From NCBI GenBank assembly GCA_902767175.1, contig CACXGH010000006.1, positions 1 to 15,020 of the forward strand: a DNA stretch of 15,020 nucleotides, in the 5' to 3' direction. Position 1 is the first letter of the stretch. Every line of letters begins with the position of its first letter. A model generated the notes under the pieces. The model was given only the letters and a program-made list of their open reading frames with translations, was not told the origin of the DNA and did not search any database. The stretch comes from an uncultured Ruminococcus sp. (GTDB lineage: Bacteria > Bacillota > Clostridia > Oscillospirales > Acutalibacteraceae). Below, one piece after another: positions 6,605 through 13,624 of this stretch. A program made the position numbers and the translations under genes.

Positions 6605-6982
6605 TTGGAGGAGAGAAAGGCATTGTGCGGCAGGGACGCAGTCATATCAGTTGACGGAAAAAAGCTTTTGCAGGCGGAAAAGGCGGAGCTGAGGGCTGTT
6701 AAGGAAATACATCGTGTAAGAAGCTGCTTTCAGAGTGAAGATGCGGCTCATGCACAGGGTAAAAGAACGTATAAGCTGAACCTTACGGGTGTGAGGTTCA
6801 GAAGTCCGTTTGAGAACTGCAATTTCTATGATATGGACAATTTTACGACTGAGCTTGAAATTGACGGAGAGAAGATAATTCTTGAAGGCTGTATGTGGGA
6901 CGAGCTGAGTGCTCTTGCGGACAGGGAAAAGCTGAGGGAGCATATCAGCATTACGGCGCTGAGGCTCGGAAAAGAGGGATAA
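6605..6982 (+). CDS. Probable tail tube protein (XkdM-like)
   Basis: This 125-aa protein has the look of a contractile-type tail tube subunit. An N-terminal 'GRDAVISVDGKKLLQAEKAEL' segment resembles the 'G.eG.lf.DG.e....k..e' start of XkdM proteins. It is followed by 'GKRTYKLNLTGVRF' and a C-terminal region with 'FYDMDNFTTELEIDGEKI', an order common to tube proteins. It is somewhat shorter than the usual length of about 145 aa. The TTG start at 6605 follows AGGAGGGG (6592-6599). No sheath gene precedes it and no tape-measure gene follows it. Confidence 0.6.
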   Translation: MEERKALCGRDAVISVDGKKLLQAEKAELRAVKEIHRVRSCFQSEDAAHAQGKRTYKLNLTGVRFRSPFENCNFYDMDNFTTELEIDGEKIILEGCMWDELSALADREKLREHISITALRLGKEG

Positions 6983-6983
6983 G

Positions 6984-7139
6984 ATGAAGGAAAGCGAGAT
7001 GACGGAGCTTATAAGGGGAAAAATAAGCTTTAGTGCAGATGAAGGTGAAAGGATAGAATATCTTTCGGCTATTCTGGAAAATGACGGACTGAGATATGAC
7101 AGGATACTTGACGCTGAGGAGGAAACCGATGAACTGTGA
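6984..7139 (+). CDS. 51-aa ORF in the tail-chaperone position
   Basis: The ATG at 6984 lies one base after the tube-like gene. It encodes an acidic, mostly helical 51-aa protein (MKESEMTELIRGKISF to DAEEETDEL). In PBSX-type clusters this slot holds XkdN, the tape-measure chaperone, which is far longer, and then the large tape-measure gene. Here the reading frame ends inside the next gene, overlapping it by 11 bases (7129-7139). It is too short for most ORF callers. It could be a much reduced chaperone or an unrelated small protein. The start has no strong ribosome-binding site (only GAGGGAT at 6974-6980), so translation may rely on coupling. Confidence 0.5.
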   Translation: MKESEMTELIRGKISFSADEGERIEYLSAILENDGLRYDRILDAEEETDEL

Positions 7140-7647
7140 CGGAAAAATGAGCTTCGGGGATTTTATATTCCCGATAAACCCGTATCTTATAAAAGTATCA
7201 CACAGCAGAAAAATAACGGAACAGCCCGTACCGTTCCATGAGGGCAAGGTTTCCGATATGGGAGGAATGAACAGGAGGATAAGCGGTGAGGGTGAATTCT
7301 GCGGAGAGGACTGTGCAGAGACATTCGCAAGGCTTAAGAAAGTATATGAAGATGCTTCTGCGGAAATGCTTTATATTCCTTCACAGAGACCCGTTTATGC
7401 TCTTTTTGAAAAGCTGGAGCTTATCGGCAGTGATACGGCAGGAGTTATACGGTACAGCTTCTCTTTTGTGGAAAGCAGTGAAAAGCCCGACAGGAGCAAA
7501 AATATCAGATTGGGTGACGGAGAAAAGTGTCTTTGGGACTTTGCTTACGAAAGCGGTATTGATACAGACCTTCTGCTGAAATTGAATCCCGATGTAAAAA
7601 GACCTGATGAGGCAATTGCACGGGGAAGGAGGATATATCTTTGCTGA
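7129..7647 (+). CDS. LysM-domain baseplate/hub wedge protein (XkdP-like)
   Basis: This 172-aa protein has an N-terminal part (about 1-120) that resembles the baseplate proteins encoded by XkdP-type genes in PBSX-like clusters, with 'FIFPINPYLIKVSHSRKI' at its start. The C-terminal LysM (about 124-172: 'LGDGEKCLWDFAYESG', 'LLLKLNPDV', 'IARGRRIYL') is the recognisable element. LysM domains in baseplates bind hub partners or the tail tip. The ATG at 7129 follows GAGGAGG (7116-7122), and the longer frame from 7096 lacks a ribosome-binding site. In PBSX the tape-measure gene lies directly upstream; here only the 51-aa ORF does. Confidence 0.75.
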   Translation: MNCDGKMSFGDFIFPINPYLIKVSHSRKITEQPVPFHEGKVSDMGGMNRRISGEGEFCGEDCAETFARLKKVYEDASAEMLYIPSQRPVYALFEKLELIGSDTAGVIRYSFSFVESSEKPDRSKNIRLGDGEKCLWDFAYESGIDTDLLLKLNPDVKRPDEAIARGRRIYLC

Positions 7648-8567
7648 CATATATACTCAAGGACACGGAAGGCAATGTAACAAGCCTTAATGCTCCTCTG
7701 AAGGTGAGCATAGTATCATCGGAGAATGCGCCTGCGGACAGACTGAATGCCGTTTTTGCAGTAAGCGGCGATATTCCAGTGCTTTATTCCGTTGAGGTAA
7801 AAAACGGAGGAGAAAGGGTATTTTTCGGATATATTGATGAGCAGTCGGACGAGAAAAGCTCTAAGGGCATTTTGCTGTCCGTTTCCGCAAGAAGCCTTGA
7901 GGGCGTTTTGCTTGATAATGAAGCGCATCCGCAGATATACTGTTCTCCGTCTATGCCGCTGCTAATGAAAAGGCATTTTGAGCCGTTGGGGTTTACGGAG
8001 TTTAACGGAACGGATAAGTCTTTCAACGGTCAGCTCAATGTAACGAAGGGTATGAGTGAATGGAGCGTGCTGAGTGCTTTTTGTAAATATTTTATCGGCA
8101 CTGAGCCTGAAATAGATAAATACGGAGTAATTGACATCAGCGGAAGGGAGAATGATGAGGTGGTGTATCTTTCTTCCGACCGCATTTATTCTGTAAAGCA
8201 TGAGCTGAAAAATACGGCGCTTATATCCGAAATACTTGCAAGAACATATATTGCAGGGGATTATACAATGCCAGTGATAAATGAAACCGCAAAGAGAGTG
8301 AAGGTGCGAAGGAGAAGATATGTAAATTCGGTAGACAGCAAAAGCGGAACTGTGCTTGATGCACGGAGAATGATAGAGCGTTCGGAAAAGGCTTATGAAA
8401 GGATAACCGTAGGGTGTACGGGGTGTATTCTTTGCGGTACGGGGGCAGGACTTATAATATCAGGCGACAGGAGGAAGTACAGGATAAGGGAAATAAGCTA
8501 TATGCTTGATACATCGGGCGAGAGAACGATAATATATGCGGAGGTGAAGAATGATGAAGCTGTCTGA
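7641..8567 (+). CDS. Baseplate hub protein (gpD/XkdQ-like, late-control D family)
   Basis: This 308-aa protein corresponds to the gp27/gpD-like hub that caps the tube end and holds the spike. Typical signs are an N-terminal beta domain (LNAPLKVSIVSSENAPADRLNAVF split across strands), 'GYIDEQ', 'SARSLEGVLLDNEA', a central 'YSVKHELKNTALISEI' segment, and a C-terminal 'YRIREISYMLDTSGERTIIYAEV'. The TTG at 7641 follows AAGGAGG (7626-7632) with an 8-base gap. The gene overlaps the LysM gene by 7 bases and the next gene by 17 bases, so the hub genes are translationally linked. The length is normal for the family, about 300-330 aa. Confidence 0.78.
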   Translation: MLTYILKDTEGNVTSLNAPLKVSIVSSENAPADRLNAVFAVSGDIPVLYSVEVKNGGERVFFGYIDEQSDEKSSKGILLSVSARSLEGVLLDNEAHPQIYCSPSMPLLMKRHFEPLGFTEFNGTDKSFNGQLNVTKGMSEWSVLSAFCKYFIGTEPEIDKYGVIDISGRENDEVVYLSSDRIYSVKHELKNTALISEILARTYIAGDYTMPVINETAKRVKVRRRRYVNSVDSKSGTVLDARRMIERSEKAYERITVGCTGCILCGTGAGLIISGDRRKYRIREISYMLDTSGERTIIYAEVKNDEAV

Positions 8568-8916
8568 AAGGATAAACAGAAGAAATAATAAAAGCACCTG
8601 TTCGGCAGGGCTTATCAGCACAAGTGCAGACAGGAGAGTGGCTGCGGCGGCAGTAAACGGAACGAGACAGTTATCCGTTGTGACTCCGGCAGGAATAGCC
8701 TATATACCGAGACCGAGAGAAGATGCGGTAGTGATGTCTGACGGGAACGAACAGCTTTGTCTCGGTGTAAGAATGATGGCTAACGACCGCGGAATAAAAC
8801 CGGGTGAGATAATGGTGTTTTCATCAAACGATACCTATATACATCTTACAAATGACGGAAAGATATATATATCGGGTGAAGTATATATAAACGGTGAGCG
8901 TCTGGAGGTGGAGTAG
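8551..8916 (+). CDS. Baseplate spike/assembly protein (gp45/gpV-like, XkdR-type)
   Basis: This 121-aa protein fits the spike slot of contractile tails. After a basic N-terminus it has an OB-fold-like beta segment ('RQLSVVTPAGIAYIPR', 'LCLGVRMM', 'GEIMVFSSNDTYIHL') and ends in short repeats 'DGKIYISGEVYINGERLEVE', the start of the triple-stranded needle pattern seen in gpV/gp45-type spikes. It is shorter than most gpV-type proteins (about 180-210 aa), so the needle would be very short. Two ATGs lie in tandem at 8551 and 8554; GGAGGTGA at 8540-8547 serves either. Confidence 0.65.
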   Translation: MMKLSERINRRNNKSTCSAGLISTSADRRVAAAAVNGTRQLSVVTPAGIAYIPRPREDAVVMSDGNEQLCLGVRMMANDRGIKPGEIMVFSSNDTYIHLTNDGKIYISGEVYINGERLEVE

Positions 8917-9262
8917 TACGGATACGGCAATAAATCTGCGGGGAGACGTTGCGAGAGACAGCAGCGGCAAGGTGCATTATGTTTCGGGCAGGGAGGAAAT
9001 ACAGCAAAGACTGTATATCCTTCTTTCTGCAAAAAAAGGAAAGTTCATCTATGACAGGAGCATTGGCAGCGGCATATGGCAGACAGACCCTGACGACGGT
9101 GATGCTGTGCTGAGAATTGAAGCGTATGCAAGGCAGGCTCTTTCCGGTATGCCTGAGGCTGAGGTCACGGGAGCGGAAATACAGGACGGACAGATAACGG
9201 TATTTGCTGCTGTCGGAGATGAAGAGTACAGTATAATTGTAAGACGGGAGGAAGAGGAATGA
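8894..9262 (+). CDS. GPW/gp25-family baseplate wedge protein
   Basis: This small protein belongs to the gp25 wedge family of contractile-tail baseplates and links the baseplate to the sheath in those systems. The conserved part is 'VSGREEIQQRLYILLSAKKGKFIYDRSIGSG' (split here), with 'GKFIYDRSIGSGIW' being distinctive; a DUF2634/XkdS origin is also possible. Reading from the GTG at 8894 gives 122 aa but no ribosome-binding site precedes it. A strong GGAGGTGG (8904-8911) lies further in, and the only near-cognate codon after it in frame is ACG at 8918 (114 aa). The true start is uncertain. In T4 the protein works with the sheath, so its presence without a sheath gene is notable. Confidence 0.8.
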   Translation: MSVWRWSSTDTAINLRGDVARDSSGKVHYVSGREEIQQRLYILLSAKKGKFIYDRSIGSGIWQTDPDDGDAVLRIEAYARQALSGMPEAEVTGAEIQDGQITVFAAVGDEEYSIIVRREEEE

Positions 9263-10323
9263 ACATAACCTATCAGGATATACTTACAAGAATGACGAAT
9301 AAATTTGAAAGACTGACGGGACTTGAAACGGATAAGGCAAGTGATATAGGTATAAGGCTCAGACTGCTTGCGGGAGAGGTCTACTCACTTACATCGGAAA
9401 TAGATTGGCTGAGAAGGCAGATGTTCCCCGATACGGCTACAGGTGAAATGCTTGATATGCACGCACAGCAGAGGGGACTTTCGAGGATAAAGGGAAACAA
9501 GGCGTCGGGTACAATAGTTTTTATGCTTGAAATGCCGCTTGAATATAACCTTGTTATACCTGCCGGCACGATATGCACTGTGGGTGACGGTTCTCTGAAT
9601 TATGTTACCAGGCAGGAGGCTGTCATATACAGAGGAAGCAATTACGCATGGGTAAGAAGTGAAGCTGAGGACAGCGGAGAGAGATACAATATAGGTATTG
9701 GCAAGGTCAATACCATTGTTACATATTTTTCCGTAGGCATAAGAATAAACAACTCGACAAGCTTTACGGGAGGAACGGATGATGAAACAGACGAACAGTT
9801 CAGGGAAAGGCTTATAGAAAGCTACAGAAGTACGCCTGACGGAATAAACAAAGGATATTTTGAGAGCATTGCCGTAAGTGTTGACGGCATACAGTCCGCA
9901 AATGCATACAACAGCACAAGTGATCCGGGCTGGGGTATCATCATACTCGGAGGACGAGGAGGACAGCCTTCCGATGATGCGTTTAATGAAGCCTCGGCTC
10001 TGCTGAATGAAAAAAAGCCGTTCGGAGTGAGCTTTCTTATTGAAAAATGTGCCGAGATAGTAAAGAACGTCAGTGTCAGTATACAGGTAAGTGAAGGCTT
10101 TGACTTCAATGAAGTGCAGACAAGGGCGGAAAACAGCATAAGAAATTATTTTCTCGGTCTTTCTGTGGGTGAGGACGTGCTTCTTGCAGGAATAGGAAAG
10201 GCTCTGATAGAAACCGATGGTGTGGAAAACTATTCGTTCGTTTCCGGATCACAGGATCTGGAAGTGAATCCCAGCGGTATGGCAGTGCTGGGAACAGTGA
10301 CTGTCAGCAATATGTCTGCATAA
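9259..10323 (+). CDS. Baseplate J-like protein (gpJ/XkdT)
   Basis: This is the largest tail gene, 354 aa, the wedge protein that forms the baseplate periphery. Characteristic points are 'GEMLDMHAQQRGLSR' (about 66-80), 'IPAGTICTVGDG', 'GTDDETDEQFRERLIESYR' and 'DAFNEASALLNEKKPFGVSF', all typical of the baseplate J family. The length matches the family (340-380 aa). The ATG at 9259 overlaps the stop of the wedge gene (9260-9262), so translation is coupled; GGGAGGAAGAGG at 9246-9257 serves as the ribosome-binding site. No frameshift or stop disrupts it. Confidence 0.93.
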   Translation: MNITYQDILTRMTNKFERLTGLETDKASDIGIRLRLLAGEVYSLTSEIDWLRRQMFPDTATGEMLDMHAQQRGLSRIKGNKASGTIVFMLEMPLEYNLVIPAGTICTVGDGSLNYVTRQEAVIYRGSNYAWVRSEAEDSGERYNIGIGKVNTIVTYFSVGIRINNSTSFTGGTDDETDEQFRERLIESYRSTPDGINKGYFESIAVSVDGIQSANAYNSTSDPGWGIIILGGRGGQPSDDAFNEASALLNEKKPFGVSFLIEKCAEIVKNVSVSIQVSEGFDFNEVQTRAENSIRNYFLGLSVGEDVLLAGIGKALIETDGVENYSFVSGSQDLEVNPSGMAVLGTVTVSNMSA

Positions 10324-10334
10324 GGGGTGAAGCT

Positions 10335-10805
10335 ATGTCGGAACTGCAGATGATGAAAAAACAGCTTGAAGCTACGGGACTCTACAATGTCAAAAACGAC
10401 AGTGTGATACTTGCGGAACTTTCCGCCTATGCGGAAGCTCTTGATATATGCTTTGATGCATTGCATGAGCTTGAAAGGGAATGCTTTGTATCGACTGCGG
10501 AGGATTACGGACTGAGCATAAGAGAGAGTATGCTCACAAGGAATTTTACGGGAGCAGCACTAACGCAGAGGAGAAATGCCGTTATAAAGGCAATGTCCGT
10601 ATGCACAGAGGACTATACTCTGAGCGGTATGGAAAAGGTAAGGGACAGCTTTAATCTGCACGGTAATTTTACCTTTGATAGCACAAACATAAAAACTGTG
10701 TTTAACTGCACAGATACGCTGTCCGCTGCAAAAAGAGCACTGCTTACAAAGCAGATGGGAGAGTTCATGCCCTTCTGGGCTGATTTTGAGATAAGACAGT
10801 CATAA
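10335..10805 (+). CDS. gpI/YmfQ-like baseplate protein (DUF2313, XkdU-type)
   Basis: This 156-aa protein follows baseplate J, where gpI or XkdU/YmfQ is normally found. It has an N-terminal helical segment ('LEATGLYNVKNDSVILAELSAYAEALD'), 'ECFVSTAEDYGLSIRESML' (the 'tA..gL..wE' pattern of YmfQ proteins), and the region 'TLSGMEKVRDSFNLHG'. The C-terminus 'EFMPFWADFEI' is also typical. The ATG at 10335 follows GGGGTGA. It is the last gene of the operon: a terminator begins 4 bases after the stop, and no tail-fibre gene follows, although fibre genes normally come next. Confidence 0.78.
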   Translation: MSELQMMKKQLEATGLYNVKNDSVILAELSAYAEALDICFDALHELERECFVSTAEDYGLSIRESMLTRNFTGAALTQRRNAVIKAMSVCTEDYTLSGMEKVRDSFNLHGNFTFDSTNIKTVFNCTDTLSAAKRALLTKQMGEFMPFWADFEIRQS

Positions 10806-10808
10806 AAT

Positions 10809-10838
10809 AAGCCTGAGAGCGGATACTCTCAGGCTTTT
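10809..10838. terminator. Bidirectional terminator between phage operon and yhgE-like operon
   Basis: An 11-bp perfect stem, AAGCCTGAGAG (10809-10819) and CTCTCAGGCTT (10826-10836), has a 6-base loop and is followed by TTTT on the plus strand. On the minus strand it is followed by TTATTTTATG. It lies between two convergent operons, ending the phage genes (stop at 10805) on one side and the yhgE-like gene (stop at 10852) on the other. Confidence 0.85.
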
Positions 10839-10851
10839 CTGTATTGGCAGG

Positions 10852-13014
10852 CTATATGATAAGCTCGCTCTGGTGTATACGCTTGTCAAGGAAATGCATG
10901 AGTTTAATGCACGGTCTTCTGAGAAGAAGTCCGAGAACAAGCGCAAAGGGAACAAACGCAAGCAGAAGAAGCACGTTCTTCCAATACATACCCATATCCG
11001 GACCTGCAATAGCCTCTCTGAGTATGTCGTTGCCGTATCGGAAGGGAAGGAACTTTGCAAAGTCACGGAAAGGTCCGGGAAGTACTTCAAGAGGGAATGT
11101 TCCTCCTGAGCCTGCGACCTGCAGAACGAGAATGATAACTGCAAGAGCCTTTCCTATGACGTTGAAGGTTATTGTCAATGAGTAGATTATCATTGAATAT
11201 ACGAATGCGGATATCATACAGCCGAGAACGAACAGGAATTTATCGTTGCACTGTATGCCGAGGAAGTATATATCACCGAGCGAGATTATTACTGCCTGAA
11301 GAAGTGAAAGCAATAAGAATATGAGATATCTGCCGAAGAACTGCTGTGTCTTGCCGGGGCGTCTGAGCTTTTCAATCTGCTTTTCGGTAAGCTCGACACG
11401 GACAATGGCTATCAGAATGATACCGCCTACCCATATACCAAGAGAAGTATAGAACGGCGACATACCTGTACCGTAATTCATTACGGGGTGTACACTGTGT
11501 GTTTCGGTCGTGACAGGCTCGGAGAAGAATTTGCTGAGTGCGCCGGGGTCGTTGATTATTTTCAGAACGAGGTCGGTAAGGTCACTGCCTTTTTCAAGAC
11601 CGTCCACCGTTTTTATCAGACTGCTGAGCTTTACCTTTGACTGTGACATTGTCTTTTTGACGCTTTCAAAGGTATTGACCATTTCGTCAATACTGTCAGA
11701 GGTGCTGTCAAGTGTCTTGCTTATACCGGGAATATCTCCGCTTACGGTCTGGAGAAGCCCCGATGCATTCTCCAAAACCGAGAATACATCGTCTACCGTT
11801 TTATCGAGCACTGTCCTTAGCGATGTGAACTCGGTTTCTATATTGGTGATGTCTCCCTTGCAGGTGTCTGCGAGGGTCTTAAGCTCTGCTTTGATTTCAG
11901 CAGGAAGTGTACCTGCCGTGCGGAGCGTCTGAGCTGCCGACATTAGCTTGTCTGTTATCTGCTGCTGGCGTTCATTAGCCTGATCTATACGGTTTGTCAC
12001 AGCAGACAGGTCAATGTCGAAGGAGCTGCTTATATTGTTTACGATAGACAGAACAAAGTTGTTTATGCTGATTATCTTTCTGTTCACATCGGTTACAGAT
12101 ATAAGCTTGTCGGCTGCGGCTGCAGCATCTGTGCTGATAATATCAAATGCTTCGTCAAGCTTGTCGCTGACTGATGTCTGCATTGACGAAACGGCATCAA
12201 GAATAGCAGAGACAGCGGAGCTTATTTTAGATGAGCTGCTTCTTGCCGCATCTATAGAGCTTTTTACGTCTTTGGTAATAACGCCTGAATCTGAGAGAGT
12301 CTCGCTTATAGCCGGCAGAAGTTCCTTATTGGTGCTGAGTACCTGCTTTAACAGATTAAGTGTTGAGATAAATACATCAATGCTTGAGTTGAAGGTATCT
12401 ATGTCGGCTGTTATATCGTTCAGTTCCTCTTTAACGGAGCCGAGAATATCTGTCTTTTTGCTGTCAAGCTCTCCTGCGGTTATGTTAAGCATGGTTGCAA
12501 GTATATTTGTGACAGTGTTTACATAGGCGGATTTTACCTGTGCTTCTATTGTCGTTACACCTGCGTTGGTAATTTTCGGGGCTATTGCGTTTTTCTTTTC
12601 GTTGACATAGTAGTCAAGCTTTGATTCAATGAATTCGCCTGTTGTTATTGAGCAGAGGTTTTCGCTGAATTTTTCGGGGATCACAAGCGCTGCATAGTAT
12701 CTGCCGCTTTCTACGCCTTCCATCGCTTCCTTTTCGTCAACAAACTGCCAGCCCATTTTATCGTTGGTTTTAAGTCCTTCGATGATCTGGTCTCCTGCAT
12801 TTACTGAAATTGATTGGTAGGTATAGCCCTTATCGTTATTGACCACAGCAAATGATACGCCCTCGGTTGCCGAATAAGGGTCCCAGTTTGAAGCTATATT
12901 GAACCATGAATAAAGGGCAGGAAGAATAGTTATTCCGATAACTACTATGAATGCGATTATGTTTGTGTATACGGTTTTCAGGTCGTTTTTGAAAATACCG
13001 AATATTTTTCCCAT
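10852..13014 (-). CDS. yhgE: YhgE/Pip-family membrane protein (ABC-2-like)
   Basis: This 720-aa protein belongs to the YhgE/Pip (phage infection protein) family, related to EsaA/YueB and to ABC-2 transporter permeases. It has one membrane helix near the N-terminus (about 18-41, 'IIAFIVVIGITILPALYSWF'), a long extracellular middle (roughly 45-530) rich in S, T, D and L that looks like coiled-coil helices, and a C-terminal cluster of about five membrane helices (about 540-695). The signature 'GSGGTFPLEVLPGPF' with 'FLPFRYGNDILREAI' near the C-terminus is typical of the family. The ATG at 13014 follows AGAAAGGAG. It is the second gene of a two-gene operon, 5 bases after a small membrane protein. 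Lactococcal Pip is a phage receptor; the cell role here is unknown. Confidence 0.9.
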   Translation of the reverse strand: MGKIFGIFKNDLKTVYTNIIAFIVVIGITILPALYSWFNIASNWDPYSATEGVSFAVVNNDKGYTYQSISVNAGDQIIEGLKTNDKMGWQFVDEKEAMEGVESGRYYAALVIPEKFSENLCSITTGEFIESKLDYYVNEKKNAIAPKITNAGVTTIEAQVKSAYVNTVTNILATMLNITAGELDSKKTDILGSVKEELNDITADIDTFNSSIDVFISTLNLLKQVLSTNKELLPAISETLSDSGVITKDVKSSIDAARSSSSKISSAVSAILDAVSSMQTSVSDKLDEAFDIISTDAAAAADKLISVTDVNRKIISINNFVLSIVNNISSSFDIDLSAVTNRIDQANERQQQITDKLMSAAQTLRTAGTLPAEIKAELKTLADTCKGDITNIETEFTSLRTVLDKTVDDVFSVLENASGLLQTVSGDIPGISKTLDSTSDSIDEMVNTFESVKKTMSQSKVKLSSLIKTVDGLEKGSDLTDLVLKIINDPGALSKFFSEPVTTETHSVHPVMNYGTGMSPFYTSLGIWVGGIILIAIVRVELTEKQIEKLRRPGKTQQFFGRYLIFLLLSLLQAVIISLGDIYFLGIQCNDKFLFVLGCMISAFVYSMIIYSLTITFNVIGKALAVIILVLQVAGSGGTFPLEVLPGPFRDFAKFLPFRYGNDILREAIAGPDMGMYWKNVLLLLAFVPFALVLGLLLRRPCIKLMHFLDKRIHQSELII

Positions 13015-13019
13015 TGCTT

Positions 13020-13451
13020 TTACTCCTTTCTTGTCCGGGTCTCCGTCTGTTCTGACGGTGCTTCGTTCCGGCTTTCTTCACCTGGAATAAAGCCGTCAAG
13101 CATTTCGTAATACATATTGTACATATAGTCCGTTCTCAGCATGAGTGCTACACACAGGACTATAGTGATTATCCATAGTATAAGAAATGTTACCTTTGAT
13201 TCAAGACTGAACATCAGCGTAAGAAATACAAGTGCCGATATGATTATGAACAGCGTGCCGTATCTTCTGTAGTGCAGCCTCTTTATTTCATATTCACGGA
13301 ATTTTTCGCAGACCATAAGATATGTTCTGTGTTCCCGTTCGGACTGAGTAAGCCCTGAAATATCATTTTCCTGCGGGCTGACGTCTGTTTTTTCAGAGGT
13401 CTTTCCGTGTACTGGTTTTCCGACGGCTTTTTCTTCGTTTAACTCCGGCAT
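13020..13451 (-). CDS. Small two-helix membrane protein of unknown function
   Basis: This 143-aa protein has a hydrophilic N-terminus (about 1-64), two close membrane helices (about 66-82 'TLFIIISALVFLTLMF' and 86-106 'VTFLILWIITIVLCVALML') and a hydrophilic, charged C-terminus. I do not recognise a family. The ATG at 13451 is preferred over the GTG at 13460 because GGAGTGA lies just upstream of the ATG and would overlap the GTG itself. It shares an operon with the yhgE-like gene (5-base gap) and lies first after the consensus promoter, so it may be an accessory or regulatory partner of the YhgE-like protein. Confidence 0.82.
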   Translation of the reverse strand: MPELNEEKAVGKPVHGKTSEKTDVSPQENDISGLTQSEREHRTYLMVCEKFREYEIKRLHYRRYGTLFIIISALVFLTLMFSLESKVTFLILWIITIVLCVALMLRTDYMYNMYYEMLDGFIPGEESRNEAPSEQTETRTRKE

Positions 13452-13522
13452 TAAGATCACTCCGTTTCTATAAATAGATGTATCCTTAAAGAGTTTGTTT
13501 TATGTCTTTCCGGAACATATCT

Positions 13523-13551
13523 ATTATATTGAGTAGGGTCTGCAATGTCAA
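13523..13551 (-). promoter_or_regulatory. Consensus sigma-A promoter of the yhgE-like operon
   Basis: Read on the minus strand: TTGACA (13551-13546), a 17-base spacer, then TATAAT (13528-13523). Both hexamers and the spacing match the housekeeping consensus exactly. Transcription would start about at 13516 and leave a leader of about 65 bases before the ATG at 13451. No operator or riboswitch is evident in that leader. Confidence 0.88.
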
Positions 13552-13571
13552 ATAAAGTCAGACAAAATCGC

Positions 13572-13609
13572 AAAAATATACAGATACTGCCGCTTGTCAG
13601 CAGTATCTG
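13572..13609 (-). terminator. Terminator downstream of the small ORF
   Basis: Inverted arms CAGATACTGC (13581-13590) and GCAGTATCTG (13600-13609) form a 10-bp stem with a 9-base loop. On the minus strand the stem is followed by TATATTTTTG (13580-13571), a T-rich tail. It lies 16 bases beyond the stop of the 65-aa ORF and just before the promoter of the next operon, so it separates the two transcripts. Confidence 0.75.
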
Positions 13610-13624
13610 CATAAGAACTGAGTA

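Noticed and set aside
1..10850. Prophage attachment sites flanking the phage operon
   Set aside because: I found no matching direct repeat between the left edge and the region after 10838, and no tRNA gene or integrase; the true left boundary is outside the window.
11510..12526. Long plus-strand open frames (11510-11932 and 12014-12526) opposite the yhgE-like gene
   Set aside because: They lie antisense to a clear 720-aa membrane protein, have biased S/L/I composition typical of reverse-strand shadows, and lack ribosome-binding sites.
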